DNA of 64,000 nucleotides from Diphasiastrum complanatum (taxonomy: Eukaryota > Streptophyta > Lycopodiopsida > Lycopodiales > Lycopodiaceae). Numbering within the stretch: position 1 is the stretch's first letter; the number at the start of each line of letters is the position of its first letter. The notes under the pieces were generated by a model that saw only the letters and a list, made by a program, of their open reading frames with translations, made no database searches and was not told the origin of the DNA. Shown here in pieces: positions 21,432 through 31,831 of the stretch. The position numbers and the translations under genes were made by a program. The stretch is taken from positions 48,146,870-48,210,869 of the forward strand of contig CM055102.1 in assembly GCA_029204225.1 (NCBI GenBank), read 5' to 3'.

Positions 21432-23897
21432 AAAGAAGCTTTTCAACTTGTGCATTCTGATATTCATTCTTCTAGTACAACTAGCAATGGTGGGGCAAAG
21501 ATGTATGCAACTTTCATTGATGACTTTAGTAGGTATACTTGGATCTATCTTCTTAAAAGTAAGGATGAAGTGTTTGCTGCATTTGTCAAGTTCAAGAATG
21601 AAATGGAAAATCAATTCAATACAAAGATCAAATGCTTAAGATCTGATAATGGAGGGGAATACACCTCAAATAGGTTCAAAGACTTTTGTATAGCACATGG
21701 GATTAAGAGGGAGATGTCTAGTCCTAGGACTCCACAACAGAATGGAGTGGCCGAGAGGAAGAATAGAACCCTTTGTGAATGTGCCAAGGCAATGAGACTA
21801 CATGCTAATCTTGCTAAGTCTTTTTGGGGGGAAGCTTTAGCATGTGCTAACTATCTATGTAATAGATGGACAAGTGCTTCCTTGGATGGTAAAACTCCTC
21901 ATGAGGTTCTTTATGGTAGAAGGCCGAGTGTCAAGCATTGTAGGATCTTTGGATGTACATGTTTTGTCAATATCACACTTGATGATAGAACTAAAGAAGA
22001 TCCTTCATCAAAGAAGGGTGTGTTTGTTGGCTATAGTGAAGTAAGCAAGGCTTACAAAGTGTACATTCCTTCTACAAAGAAAGTTGTCATAAGTAGGGAT
22101 GTCATCTTTCATGAAGAGAATGTTTCCAATGTTGTTGATGTTGATGTTGATGTGCCTACTAATCATCATGATGTGCAAGATGTCTTGGATGAAGATGGAG
22201 ATGCCACTCCAAAGCAAACTTCAAGGAAGACTCAAAGGCAAAGGGCTAAGCCATCAAGGCTAACCTATGATGAAAAAGGAAAGCAAGTGGTGGACAACTC
22301 TAACTTTGCTTTTCTTACCTCTTTTGATGAACCAACTTGTGTAGGTGAAGCAATTCAAAAGAAGGAATGGATCCAAGCCATGGATCATGAGCATCAAGCA
22401 CTCATCAAAAGCAACACATGGAGGTTGGTAAAGCTTCCAAAGGACAAGAAGGCAATTGGTTGTAAGTGGATCTTCAAGATCAAGACAAATCAAGATGGAT
22501 CAATCAACAAGTACAAGGCAAGGTTGGTGGCAAAGGGGTATGCTCAAGAATATGGTATTGACTATGATGAGACCTTTGCACCCGTGGCAAAGATGGTAAC
22601 TATTCGAATCCTAATCTCTCTTGCAACTCTTTATGATTGGGATATGTGGCAAATGGATGTTACTAATGCCTTCTTGAATGGTGATCTTGAAGAAGATATT
22701 TACATGGAGCAACCCGAGGGCTATGTTTCACATGATGAGCCTAATCATGTGTGCTATCTCCAAAAGAGTTTGTATGGGCTAAAGCAAGCACCAAGGAGTT
22801 GGTATGCTAAGCTCAATTCCTTCTTACTTTCTCAAAACTTTGTTATGAGTGAGTATGATCATTCTCTCTACTTTAGATTGAATGAAAATGATATCACTTT
22901 ACTTTTGATCTATGTTGATGACATTATCTTAAGTGGTGGTAACAATCTAGATATAGATGAAATCAAGATGGCACTCAAAAGAGAGTTTGAAATTCAAGAT
23001 CTTGGTAAACTTCATTATATCTTAGGAATAGAGATTATTAGAACTTCTAAATCTACATTCATATGTCAAGAAAAGTATGTTAACTCTATTCTAAAAAGGT
23101 TTCATATGGAAGATTGTAAAGTTGTTTCTACTCCTATGGAATCAAATGTAAAGCTAACTACAAGAAGTAATGAAAGATCCTTCAAGGACATTACTCTCTA
23201 TAGAAAGCTAATAGGATCTCTTATATGGTTAACCATCACAAGACCTGATCTAAGCTTTGTGGTTGGTAAACTAAGTCAATTTATGCAAGATCCTAGTGAG
23301 GCTCATTGGAAGCTAGGAAAGAGAGTACTTAGATACATCTCGGGATCTAGAGATTTTGGCATCTTGTATGGAGGTACTACACCTAACCTTTGTGGATTTT
23401 CAGATTCAGATTTTGCAGGTGATCAAATGGATAGGAAGTCAACAAGTGCCTTTGCAATCTATCTTGGAGATGGAGTGGTCTCATGGCTATCAAAGAAGCA
23501 ACCAACTATCTCTCTATCTTCCACCGAAGCCGAGTACAAGGCATTAACAACATGCACCAAGGAGATTCTTTGGATCAAGAGGATGTTATTGGATCTTCAC
23601 TTGCTGGAACCAGAGAAGACTCCAATCATACTTTGTGATAACCTTTCAGCCCAAAGCTTGGCAAGCAATCCTGTTTTTCATGCAAGGAGCAAGCACATTG
23701 AGATTGCTCACCATTTTGTGAGAGATCAAGTCATTGCCAAAGAGGTGGAGCTTCAACATGTCTCTTCAAAGGAGTGTGTGGCTGATATCTTCACCAAACC
23801 ATTGGGAAAGGACCTATATTTAATGCATAGATCTAATCTTGGAATGTGCTCAAAGACTATGTTGAAACTAGCATCCAATGTTGAAGAGGGAGTGTGA
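21432..23897 (+). CDS. Copia C integrase-RT-RNase H, 5'-truncated pol
   Basis: An open plus-strand frame of about 820 residues ending in TGA at 23895-23897. It starts inside integrase (KEAFQLVHSDIHS), then IDDFSRYTWIYLL, CLRSDNGGEYTS and PQQNGVAERKNRTL give the DDE residues. RT follows with GCKWIFKIKTN, QMDVTNAFLNG, SLYGLKQAPRSW and LIYVDDIILSG, then RNase H with SDSDFAGDQMDRKST, STEAEYKALTT and ARSKHIEIAHHFVR. No internal stop occurs. Gag, protease and the N-terminal zinc-binding part of integrase are missing. It is clearly a different family from copia A/B. The stop codon overlaps the start of the LTR, a common copia arrangement. Confidence 0.9.
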   Translation, partial: KEAFQLVHSDIHSSSTTSNGGAKMYATFIDDFSRYTWIYLLKSKDEVFAAFVKFKNEMENQFNTKIKCLRSDNGGEYTSNRFKDFCIAHGIKREMSSPRTPQQNGVAERKNRTLCECAKAMRLHANLAKSFWGEALACANYLCNRWTSASLDGKTPHEVLYGRRPSVKHCRIFGCTCFVNITLDDRTKEDPSSKKGVFVGYSEVSKAYKVYIPSTKKVVISRDVIFHEENVSNVVDVDVDVPTNHHDVQDVLDEDGDATPKQTSRKTQRQRAKPSRLTYDEKGKQVVDNSNFAFLTSFDEPTCVGEAIQKKEWIQAMDHEHQALIKSNTWRLVKLPKDKKAIGCKWIFKIKTNQDGSINKYKARLVAKGYAQEYGIDYDETFAPVAKMVTIRILISLATLYDWDMWQMDVTNAFLNGDLEEDIYMEQPEGYVSHDEPNHVCYLQKSLYGLKQAPRSWYAKLNSFLLSQNFVMSEYDHSLYFRLNENDITLLLIYVDDIILSGGNNLDIDEIKMALKREFEIQDLGKLHYILGIEIIRTSKSTFICQEKYVNSILKRFHMEDCKVVSTPMESNVKLTTRSNERSFKDITLYRKLIGSLIWLTITRPDLSFVVGKLSQFMQDPSEAHWKLGKRVLRYISGSRDFGILYGGTTPNLCGFSDSDFAGDQMDRKSTSAFAIYLGDGVVSWLSKKQPTISLSSTEAEYKALTTCTKEILWIKRMLLDLHLLEPEKTPIILCDNLSAQSLASNPVFHARSKHIEIAHHFVRDQVIAKEVELQHVSSKECVADIFTKPLGKDLYLMHRSNLGMCSKTMLKLASNVEEGV

Positions 23898-24547
23898 AAA
23901 TTGTCAACATTTCCTAGCTAGTTTGAGGCCTAAATTGGCTAAAATTGTAAATAGTTTTGGTTCTGGAGTTTCACACGTGTGAACCAGGCCACAATGTTTT
24001 TATTTACTGTATTTTTTCAGTATGATGAAGTGTCAAACTTCATACCCTTCAAAATGAGACCATTTTGATGTATTTTGGTCATATAAGCCATTTTTAGCTA
24101 TTTTTCCTATATAGGGAATATCTAGGGTCAAGTACCTTCTAGAGAGAGGAGAGAGAGTCATCTTCCTCATCCATAAATAGTAGGGAAGTCGTGGAGAACA
24201 GGTTGGAGAAACCTTTTGTATGCTTCATTGAGATCAATAGATCATTGTCATTGTTTCTTCCTCCATTGAGAGCATTGTTGTGTGTATTGTCTTCAAGCTA
24301 TTGTGTATGATCTTAGGTGCTTTCCAAAAGTGATAGGCTGATGTATTATGGACTGTATAATGCTATTTTGGGCCGCACTTGATGTTTATGGAAGTTTCCA
24401 TTTGTGATAAATGCTTTTTGATCAAGTTCTTTGCATTCTAGGTAGCATAGAATGTGTTGCCAATTCCTAGCTTATGTAGTTTGGAGTGCAAGCATTCAAG
24501 CCAATGATCTTGGAGTTTAGATCCACTTAGGATCTGTATTTTTCACA
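23893..24547 (+). repeat. Copia C 3' LTR (655 bp)
   Basis: Starts TGTGAAAATT and ends GTATTTTTCACA, an 8-9 bp terminal inversion. It is preceded by the purine tract GAAGAGGGAG and has a CCATAAATAG TATA-like box near 24170. It is related in layout to the solo LTR at 58366-58983. Confidence 0.9.
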
Positions 24548-25990
24548 GTCAAAAGTTGGAAAGGGCAATTTCAGGGGAGATCTTCTATAGCAGTTGGTCT
24601 TCATTTTGGGACGGCCACCTTCGGAACTGAAACTCACTGAGCATGGGTGATATCCAGTATCAGTTGGGTTTTTCCTCAAAGGGGAAAAGACTAGGATCCT
24701 CTTCAGAGATTGGCAACAAGTTGGATCGAGCCATAATCCTAGCAGATGGGAAGCAAAGTGTTGGAAAGGCTTTTTGTCTGAAGAACTCTACTCTAAAGTC
24801 CGATCAGCTGATTTATTAAGTGGAGGGGAACTATCACACACACCTCTCTCTTGGGGCAAATTTTGAATTAAAGTTGATCAAAATGGGGGCAAATTCAAGG
24901 TGACCTAGCCATACTCACACGAGGAGACTGGCGAACTTTGGACCTAATAAGTTGACAAGTTTTTGTTGTGGAAAGGAAAGTTTGTTATAGGCTTTCTCTG
25001 GACCAGCAATGATGAGGAAACATATGAGTACGTTGGCTTGTGTTACGCGTAAGGCAGCTGATCAATGAAGGAACTGAGAAAGTTGAGTCTTGCATGAGAG
25101 ACTTGGTATTTTGAACGGACGCTAAGGGACAGTTCGCGTTGAGATCGGATTAGTGCAAACTCTGGGTGCATGTTTCTGATTCAAAGAGAGCTACTTGAAG
25201 CCAAGCTCGATGTACACTTCTTGTTTTGACTGTGAGGCAACTAACCAGTGATGGAATTGTGAAAGTCAAGTTTTGCGCGACGGACATGGTGCTTCAAACA
25301 AACGCGAAGAGATAGTTCGGATGCGGATCAAACTGGTGCGACCCTTTGGCTTTCCACGAGGTCAATGGTTACATTTGGGCTGATTCAAAGAGCTACTTCA
25401 AGCTAAGTGAGAGGTGCATTGCGGAGTACTCAATCTTTGCCTACCTTAAAGAGCCAAGATGGAAAAGTATCAAGATCAGGCTGGGACAAGGAGAGAAATC
25501 AAGGTGCAGAAGCAACAAGACACGAAGTGGACCATAAAGTGTGCAATCAAACGATAAATCCTTCGGCTCAGGGAGCCTTGATACCTGTGCGGAACTGAAC
25601 AAATCTGGAGCTCAGGGAGCTCAACACAAAGTGCATCAAGGACAAATCAGGAGCTCAAAGGAGTTCCAAAGTCGAAAGTCAGAAGCGACAGGGGCGAACA
25701 TTTCAAAGAAAGACCTCTGTCACCAGTTAATAAGGTTCTCGGGTTTTATGAAAGCGATATCAAATCTACGCTTTTCCCAGACAAAGATATATTTTCAAGT
25801 TATGTAATTTTTCAGTACAAAGAGCTGAGCCTCCGACTTGTGGTGTGCCAGCTTCAATGTTAATAAAAAGTGGACAGTAAATTGAGTACTGTGCCAAGTA
25901 GCTTAAATGTATAGTTATTTTAATTGGGAGACACCTTTACTTTAATCTGACATCTGATGAGGACATCAGATTTTATAAAGGTGGGGTGGA
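24548..25990 (+). mobile_element. LARD2 interior, right part, non-coding
   Basis: Resumes at GTCAAAAGTTGGAAAGGGC, corresponding to about 14680/14933 of LARD1. It includes about 530 bp (24915-25425) missing from LARD1 and ends with the polypurine tract before 25991. There is no coding signature. Confidence 0.75.
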
Positions 25991-27235
25991 TGTTGTAAAG
26001 CTACCTTTACAAGCTTTACTTCCGGTGCCATCGGCGCCAGCTATGTCCCCGGCGCCAGCAGCGCCCCTGCTGCTCCCGGCGCCAACGGCGCCGGCGCCGC
26101 TCCCGGCGCCACTGTGACCAGAATCCAGCCGGCGCCAAGTTCCTATGGCTGAAAATCTTTGATCGGTTCTAGCGAAGTCCAGAGAGCTCAGATCGATGTG
26201 CAATCACCTCACACGATCTAGGCATGATTAAAGGAAGCCTGGGGATCAAAAAAATCTAGAGAGAGAAAATGACTTTCTAGAAAGAGAAAATCCTAGAGAG
26301 AGAAAAACGTGCTTTACCAGCTTGGGTAGAGTGCTTGGTATGAGGGGGGGTGCCGAATCACACCAATACTATAGGGGAGTGCGGGTTGCGACTCAGGGCG
26401 AGCTCCAACCAAGTCTCAGCCTCCCTTGCTGGAATGTTGTCATGGCTCTCGCCCTGGCATGCTAGCGCCCCGGAGACTAGGGTCGGTCACACACTTGAAA
26501 TGTAACCTTCTCAGATTTATCAATAAAGTGGGATTGTCCTCAAACTGACTCTGATTACCTTCTGGGTTTCAGTGTTCGGTAAAAGCGCCAGTTGTAAGGC
26601 CGCTTTCAAAATTTTTAACTTGGCACATAGCTGAGGGTCGTATCCCGGGACGCCAGCGGTATGCCGTCGGGACCATTCGGTCCGTGGCGCCAGCGGTATG
26701 CTGTCGGGACCATTTGGTCCAGGAACTGGTTGTTTCCATATCTGTCGCGGCTTGTGGTTCTGAGTATTTTCTGCATGAACGTGAATGGGTTACGCTCTTG
26801 GGGAATGGGCTCTAACCTGTCGGCTGAGTTGGATGGCTTGCTTGGGGGGATGTTACCTGTTTATGGCTGTCCAGTCTGGCGTGGCGCCAGGTTGGCTTCC
26901 AGCGCTCGTGACGAAGCTTTCAGTTGGTTAAGTCTGATGTAAGTCAGACCGCTTGCTTGGATTGGATGTTACTCGTTTGTAACGAAGCTTCGAGTTGGTT
27001 AAGTTTGATGTATGTCGGGCGGCTTGCTTGGAGGGAAGTCACCCACGTCGGGACCCCCGATTTGGCATGGCGCCAGGTTGGACCTCAATGTTGGTTTTTG
27101 GAACTTCAAGTTGGTTAAGTCTGATCGTTGTTGGCGAGTTGGCTGCTTGTATGTCAAGTGGGTTCGGATGGCAAGAGTTGAAGGCTGGGAAGCTAAGTCG
27201 TGGTTCCCGGCTCCCTTTGGGATGCCTGCGCTTCA
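25991..27235 (+). repeat. LARD2 3' LTR (about 1245 bp)
   Basis: Highly similar to both LARD1 LTRs. Here the end reads GCGCTTCA. The cluster of GGCGCC palindromes at about 26025-26135 is the best preserved of the three copies. Confidence 0.85.
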
Positions 27236-27405
27236 TGGTCTTCTGAAGTCTCTAGACTTCAGTCCTACTCAACCAGACTGTAATGTCTACATCAAAAGAG
27301 TAGGAAAGGATTTTGTGATATTGACCATTTTCGTGGATGATTCGTTGATTGATGATAGGAAATTCCTTGATGCTGATCAAAGACACGAAGAGTCAGATTT
27401 CTGAA
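27236..27405 (+). pseudogene. Copia RT fragment
   Basis: A plus-strand frame reads LLKSLDFSPTQPDCNVYIK followed by DFVILTIFVDDSLID, matching the strand-turn around the copia RT active site, with FVDD in place of YVDD. It starts right at the end of the LARD2 LTR and decays by 27405. It is the genomic DNA into which LARD2 inserted, or a recombination partner. Confidence 0.7.
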
Positions 27406-27850
27406 AGCTACAAAATAATCCCACCGGTTTTCTTCAAGTTTGATCTGCTAGCCTCAAAAACTTGGCAGTAGGAGTGATATGGGTTACTCGGGGAGGATAA
27501 AGAGGGTGAGCAAGGATCAACAAACAAGGGAGAACACAAAGGCAACAGATACATCCTTTGATACCATCACCTACTCCTCTTCCCTATTCAAAAATGCCGA
27601 GGCAATGGTCAACCTTTTTGAAATTTGCAAGAATCTGTCTGAGCCTCGGTATACACCTCACATTAGCTTCAGTATTTCGAGGGCGGTTCCAAGGCCCTGA
27701 CTAAATTAGAATTAGTATTCCGTGGTCTGTTCTGAGGTTCATTTTGAGGCCTCCACTAAATGCCAAAATCAATTCAAAATGTTGATTCTAAAATCACATA
27801 ATTTTCAAAGATTGGTCGGCCGTTATATTTCCAAGCCTTACAAATAACAC
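27406..27850. other. Unassigned stretch
   Basis: No coding domain, LTR boundary or repeat that I could recognise. The short frames lack any conserved motif. Confidence 0.5.
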
Positions 27851-28640
27851 CATGGCGACGTCTCAACCAGAAGCCAAGAAAATGCTATCCGCAGTCGGTG
27901 TCACGAAAGCTTGTTCGTTTCGTGTTCGTCCTCTCTCTTCTGATTCACAAACAATTTTATGTCTTTGAATTTTCTTTTCGTGCGGAAGCTCTTACGGGAT
28001 CCCAGACACTCAACTACGCATCACAGAACATATTTTATTCTAGCAATCAAGAGACACAGCACAAGGCCAAGAGATACACAAAATAGAATGACTATATTGT
28101 CAGTTTGGTTTTAGAGCAAGATCATCAGTGTCTTGCTCGTTGGCGGATTGACTCTCCGCTCTTTCGCTGTGTTCTGCTCGTTGGCAGACTTTCATGCACA
28201 ACTATAATATTTTTGCTTTCTTACTCTATTCGCTACGTCTCTCTCTATTTCTTACAGATCTTTATTCACTATCTCTCTTCACTTTTTCTCTCTTTTTGGC
28301 TATGATCCAAAGAGGATCGTTTATACCTCCATTGTGTGGAGTTTACAAGATAGCTAAACGTAGAATCACAAGGCTAGTTAATGCTAATCAACTAGTTAGT
28401 TAGTCTCCGTCGTTGCTATTCATTTCAGCTGGGCATGAAGCCCATTGAGCTACCAGCTGGCAGCGCGTAAGATTTCTCTTTGTGTGTTTTCGTTCTTTTC
28501 ATTTCTTTTCATAGTTTTTGTTTTGCGTCCATTTTGCGCTTTGTGATGCTGGAGGTGTGTTTGCGATTCGAGATTGATTCGCGAATCGTTCGGGCTTCGA
28601 GTCAAAGACACGTTGACTATCGTGAATTGTTCTCGTTCGA
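27850..28640 (-). repeat. Copia D 3' terminal region, LTR-like, approximate
   Basis: AT- and CT-rich sequence downstream (on the minus strand) of the copia D RNase H. It includes the palindrome GATTCGCGAATC at 28576-28587 and a 240-bp block repeated at 17.2-17.44 kb. Clean TG...CA limits could not be fixed. Confidence 0.4.
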
Positions 28641-29330
28641 CCTTCGTGTCTTGTTCGTGCATCGTGCTTGGCCCCTCTTGTGGTATCCCGATTTCCTCCA
28701 ACATCATCCGCAATCACACTACCTCATTCGCCACTTTTGAGGCTACAACATACTCAGCTTCGCAAGAGGATTGAGATACAAGGGTTTGCATTTTGCATAT
28801 CCAGCTGATTGCAGCTCCGCACACTATTGTACATCATCTAGTAACGGACTTGCTGTCATCCTTGCAGCTCATCCAACTCGCATCACTATAGTGATGCAAC
28901 TCAAATCCTTTCTCCTCGTTTCTAGCTCTGTAGGTTAATCCAATATTCTGGGTACCTTTCAGATACTATAGGATTCGTTTGGCTATTTGCCAATGTGCTA
29001 GACCAGGATTGGAACAGAATTGGCTCAATGCATAAACAGAGAAGGCCAGATCCGGTCTGGTACAAATTGTCAAGTACATCAGACTCCCAATTAAGTTATA
29101 GTAGGGTATACCTGCCATCTTCTGTTCTTCCTCTCCTGTTTTTGGACAATCCTGTTTCGTGAGCTTGGATCCAGCTATCATTGGTGTGGCTTTCTCTTTG
29201 CAGTCCATCATGTGGTACTACTTCAGCACTTTTCTGGCGTATTCTGACTGACGCAAGTGCATTTCGCCATTTGTTCGATCTCTTCTGATCTCTAGCCCTA
29301 GAAATTTTGTTGCTTAATACTATTAGGCAG
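28641..29330 (-). pseudogene. Copia D RT C-terminus and RNase H remnant
   Basis: Minus-strand pieces: FLGLEIRRDRTNGEMHLRQS, a stop, then an 81-aa frame (29211-28966) with ATPMIAGSKL, YYNLIGSLMYLTICTRPDLAF and SQFCSNPGLAHWQIAKRIL, then degraded RNase H ending SEAEYVVASKVANEVV, a stop where Trp is expected, and LRMMLEEIGIPQ. The order matches copia pol, but at least two stops and a frame change make it a pseudogene. The catalytic RT region is absent. Confidence 0.78.
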
Positions 29331-29418
29331 ACTCTGGTTATATGATGCTGATGTAGTCACTTATTGGCAGAAAAGAAAAAATTGATTTCATGTTAGAAGT
29401 TCCAATGAGGAGATTCAT

Positions 29419-30561
29419 ATGAAATGGTCAAGGGACAAGTATCGCGGCAAAACTCAGTCTGATACAAGCTACACATCAGATTCAAAATCCTCATTGACTT
29501 CTAATGAATCAGCTAGTGACACTTCTAATGATATTGATATTCAATATCTAAAGTGCTATGAAGTAAAAAAAAAAGTGAACTCAAGTCAACAGAAAATCAA
29601 GCTCGAGAAGTCCATAAAAAAGTGAAGTTAATACAACCATGGAAATGGTAGATAATGATGAGATTCAAAAGATTTCTATTGGGATCGATAAAGAAGTAAA
29701 TATATCGATTCATTTGTCGAAGTTCGAGGTTCAATTGTACCAAGACCTGTTAAAGGACTTTGGGGACATTTTTGCATGGAGCTTAGCTGATTTAAAAAGC
29801 ATACCTAAGAAATACAGTGAACATAGAGTCGATCTTAAGCCATATGCTTTGTCTATTAGGCAGAGACAATATCGATGGTTAAAGCTGAGCTTGAAAAGTA
29901 TCTGGAAGCAAGAATTATCTATCCAGTGCTGAGCAGTGAATGGGTTTAACCCATTGTGATTGTACCTAAAAAGAAAACAAGAAAGATAAGGGTGTGTCAA
30001 GATTTCTGGAAGTTGAATGTTGCAACTAAAAAGGACTACCATCCTTTGCCATATACCGATTTAATTTTTGGACAAGGTTGTAGGTTATGAAGATACATTT
30101 TTCTGGATGGATTTTCTAATGATAACCAAGTACAAATTAGAAAGGAAGATCAAGATAAGACTACTTTTACAACTAACTGGGGAATAGAGAAGAGTTATTT
30201 TGGAATGACTAAAGGCATTTTACTTGGTCATAGAATATCAGAATTAGGCATTGAAGTTGACCAAGAAAAGGTAAAGACAATTGAAGCTCTGATGCCACCA
30301 ACGAATCTAAGAGAACTGAGAGGTTTTCTTGGTCATCTTGGATACTATCAAAGATTTACTAAAGATTATGCGAGCATGGCATTTCCATTGATGAAACTTT
30401 TCAAGAAAGATAATGAATATGACTGGAAGGAGGACTACCATGGAGCATTTGAATTGTTAAAAGAGAAGCTTAAAAAGCTTCTATTTTGTGAACTCCTAAT
30501 TGGAATACAAAATTTCATGTTTATGTCCATTTAGATCTTTGAGGGTAGGGGAGGTAGTGGG
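29419..30561 (+). pseudogene. Gypsy RT remnant with polypurine tract
   Basis: Plus-strand pieces of a Ty3/gypsy pol. First LLKDFGDIFAWSLADLKSIP and the HRVDL block (29639-29932), then IVIVPKKKTRKIRVCQDF after a stop, then a jump to GILLGHRISELGIEVD, LRGFLGHLGYYQRF and FPLMKLFKKD (30205-30534), the RT-RNase H connection. The catalytic YxDD segment between them is deleted. The frame runs straight into a purine tract (GAGGGTAGGGGAGGTAGTGG), so RNase H and integrase are also deleted. Confidence 0.75.
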
Positions 30562-30815
30562 TGTTGACCCATAACTGCTTGGGACTAGTAACGTATGCCC
30601 TAATGGCCGCAAGGTCTCGTTCAAACAGCCGTTTTCTCCATGTTGGCTAAGCGCCTAAGGTTGGAATATAGGCCAACTCATTACCCTTGATCTCATTTAT
30701 TGTCATTGAGAGTTGTCAGCTGCCACGCGAGCTTTCATGTGGGAACTGCGCCAGATAGGAGTTGATTCCATCCTCTATCAAAGTTGGCTTTCTGAATGCG
30801 CGCGGCTAGAAAAGA
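30562..30815 (+). repeat. Partial 3' LTR of the 29.4-kb gypsy remnant
   Basis: TGTTGACCC follows the purine tract, as an LTR start should. It is truncated where the minus-strand coiled-coil frame begins, near 30815. Confidence 0.45.
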
Positions 30816-31831
30816 TCAATCTCGAGCCCTGTGAGGATGAGGCTTGTGCCTGGCTCGTATCTGTACTTGTATCTTGCCCTTGGGTGTCGGCTCCTGTGGT
30901 GTCCTAGGGCCCTTGATCTTGTGCACCCGAGCCATTATCTGGATTGCTTGCCCCTGCTGCTTGTTTTCCTTTGTCATGGCTGGAGTCGGCCTTTGCAGCA
31001 TCGAAGACTGGTGGCGATGGAATTACCATCGGGGCTGGTTGGGGTTTCCACTCCATAAATGTCTGACAAGCCTTTAGAGCTTGCTTGGCCTGGGCCAATT
31101 CCTTATCGGAACTTGCTTTGTACTTGTCAAACTCTGTCTGGTAGTTGTTCAAGGTCTGGTTGTAAACCTGCACCTGATGCCAGAATAAGTTCATTTCTGT
31201 CTGAGTCGATGGCCTATTATCAGGTGCGGGTTGAGCTAACCATGTGGCCTTTTCATTTCGCAATGCTTGCACCTCTACTCTTAGGCGAGTGTTTTCTGTC
31301 TCATAGATTTGAAGTTGTGTCGAGCCGTTGTGTGGCTTCGGTTTGAAGTTCTTGGACCTTTGTAGAAGCATCTGTGACTGCTTTGAAGAGGCTTTGGATA
31401 TACTGATTATAGGGCCACCTTCTTTTTCCTGTAGCTTCAGGATCTCCTTTTGTCCATCCAGCTCATGTTATTGAGCGATCATCAATTCTTGCTGGAGCTT
31501 TGTAAGGTCTGCTCACAGCTAGGTGTTGCTGGTGGCCAATTGCAGTACTCGGTTGTCCAATGAGGTCTTGGTCATTACCACGTCTTGGATGAAAATTCCC
31601 AAAGCTTGGTAGGCCGTCATGAGGTCCATGAGAGCAGCCGATAGTGTGGCACTTGCTGGAGCTACTTTTGTTGTCGCTCAAATGGTTTGCATGCCATTGT
31701 CATCATCTTTGATCAGGTTCTCTGGCAGCGCCATACCCTCTGGTGTAGTGGGATCAGCACAAATGGGTGATGATACAAATTTCACCTGTACAAATGCGTC
31801 ATCAACAGTTTTTCACCCTCGGCAGCCGAGA
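30816..31831 (-). pseudogene. Degenerate coiled-coil ORF, unidentified
   Basis: The minus-strand frame from about 31815 reads FVQVKFVSSPICADPTTPEG, then a long heptad-like region (LMTAYQALGIFIQDVVMTK, YETENTRLRVEVQALRNEKA, YQTEFDKYKASSDKELAQ). It ends in a Gly/Ser/Gln/Asp-rich tail after HDKGKQAAGASNP. At least four in-frame stops occur in the N-terminal half; the last 155 residues (31371-30904) are open. No known domain is recognised. The composition (coiled coil plus low-complexity tail) resembles the ORF at 1-1850. It is cut at its start by the LTR of gypsy J. Confidence 0.45.

Noticed and set aside
21450-23897. Copia C taken as a complete autonomous element
   Set aside because: It starts inside the integrase. 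Gag, protease, primer site and 5' LTR are all absent.
28105-28403. Small hydrophobic plus-strand frames that look like membrane proteins
   Set aside because: They lie in a CT-rich LTR-like region. T-rich DNA commonly yields Leu/Phe/Ser-rich frames.
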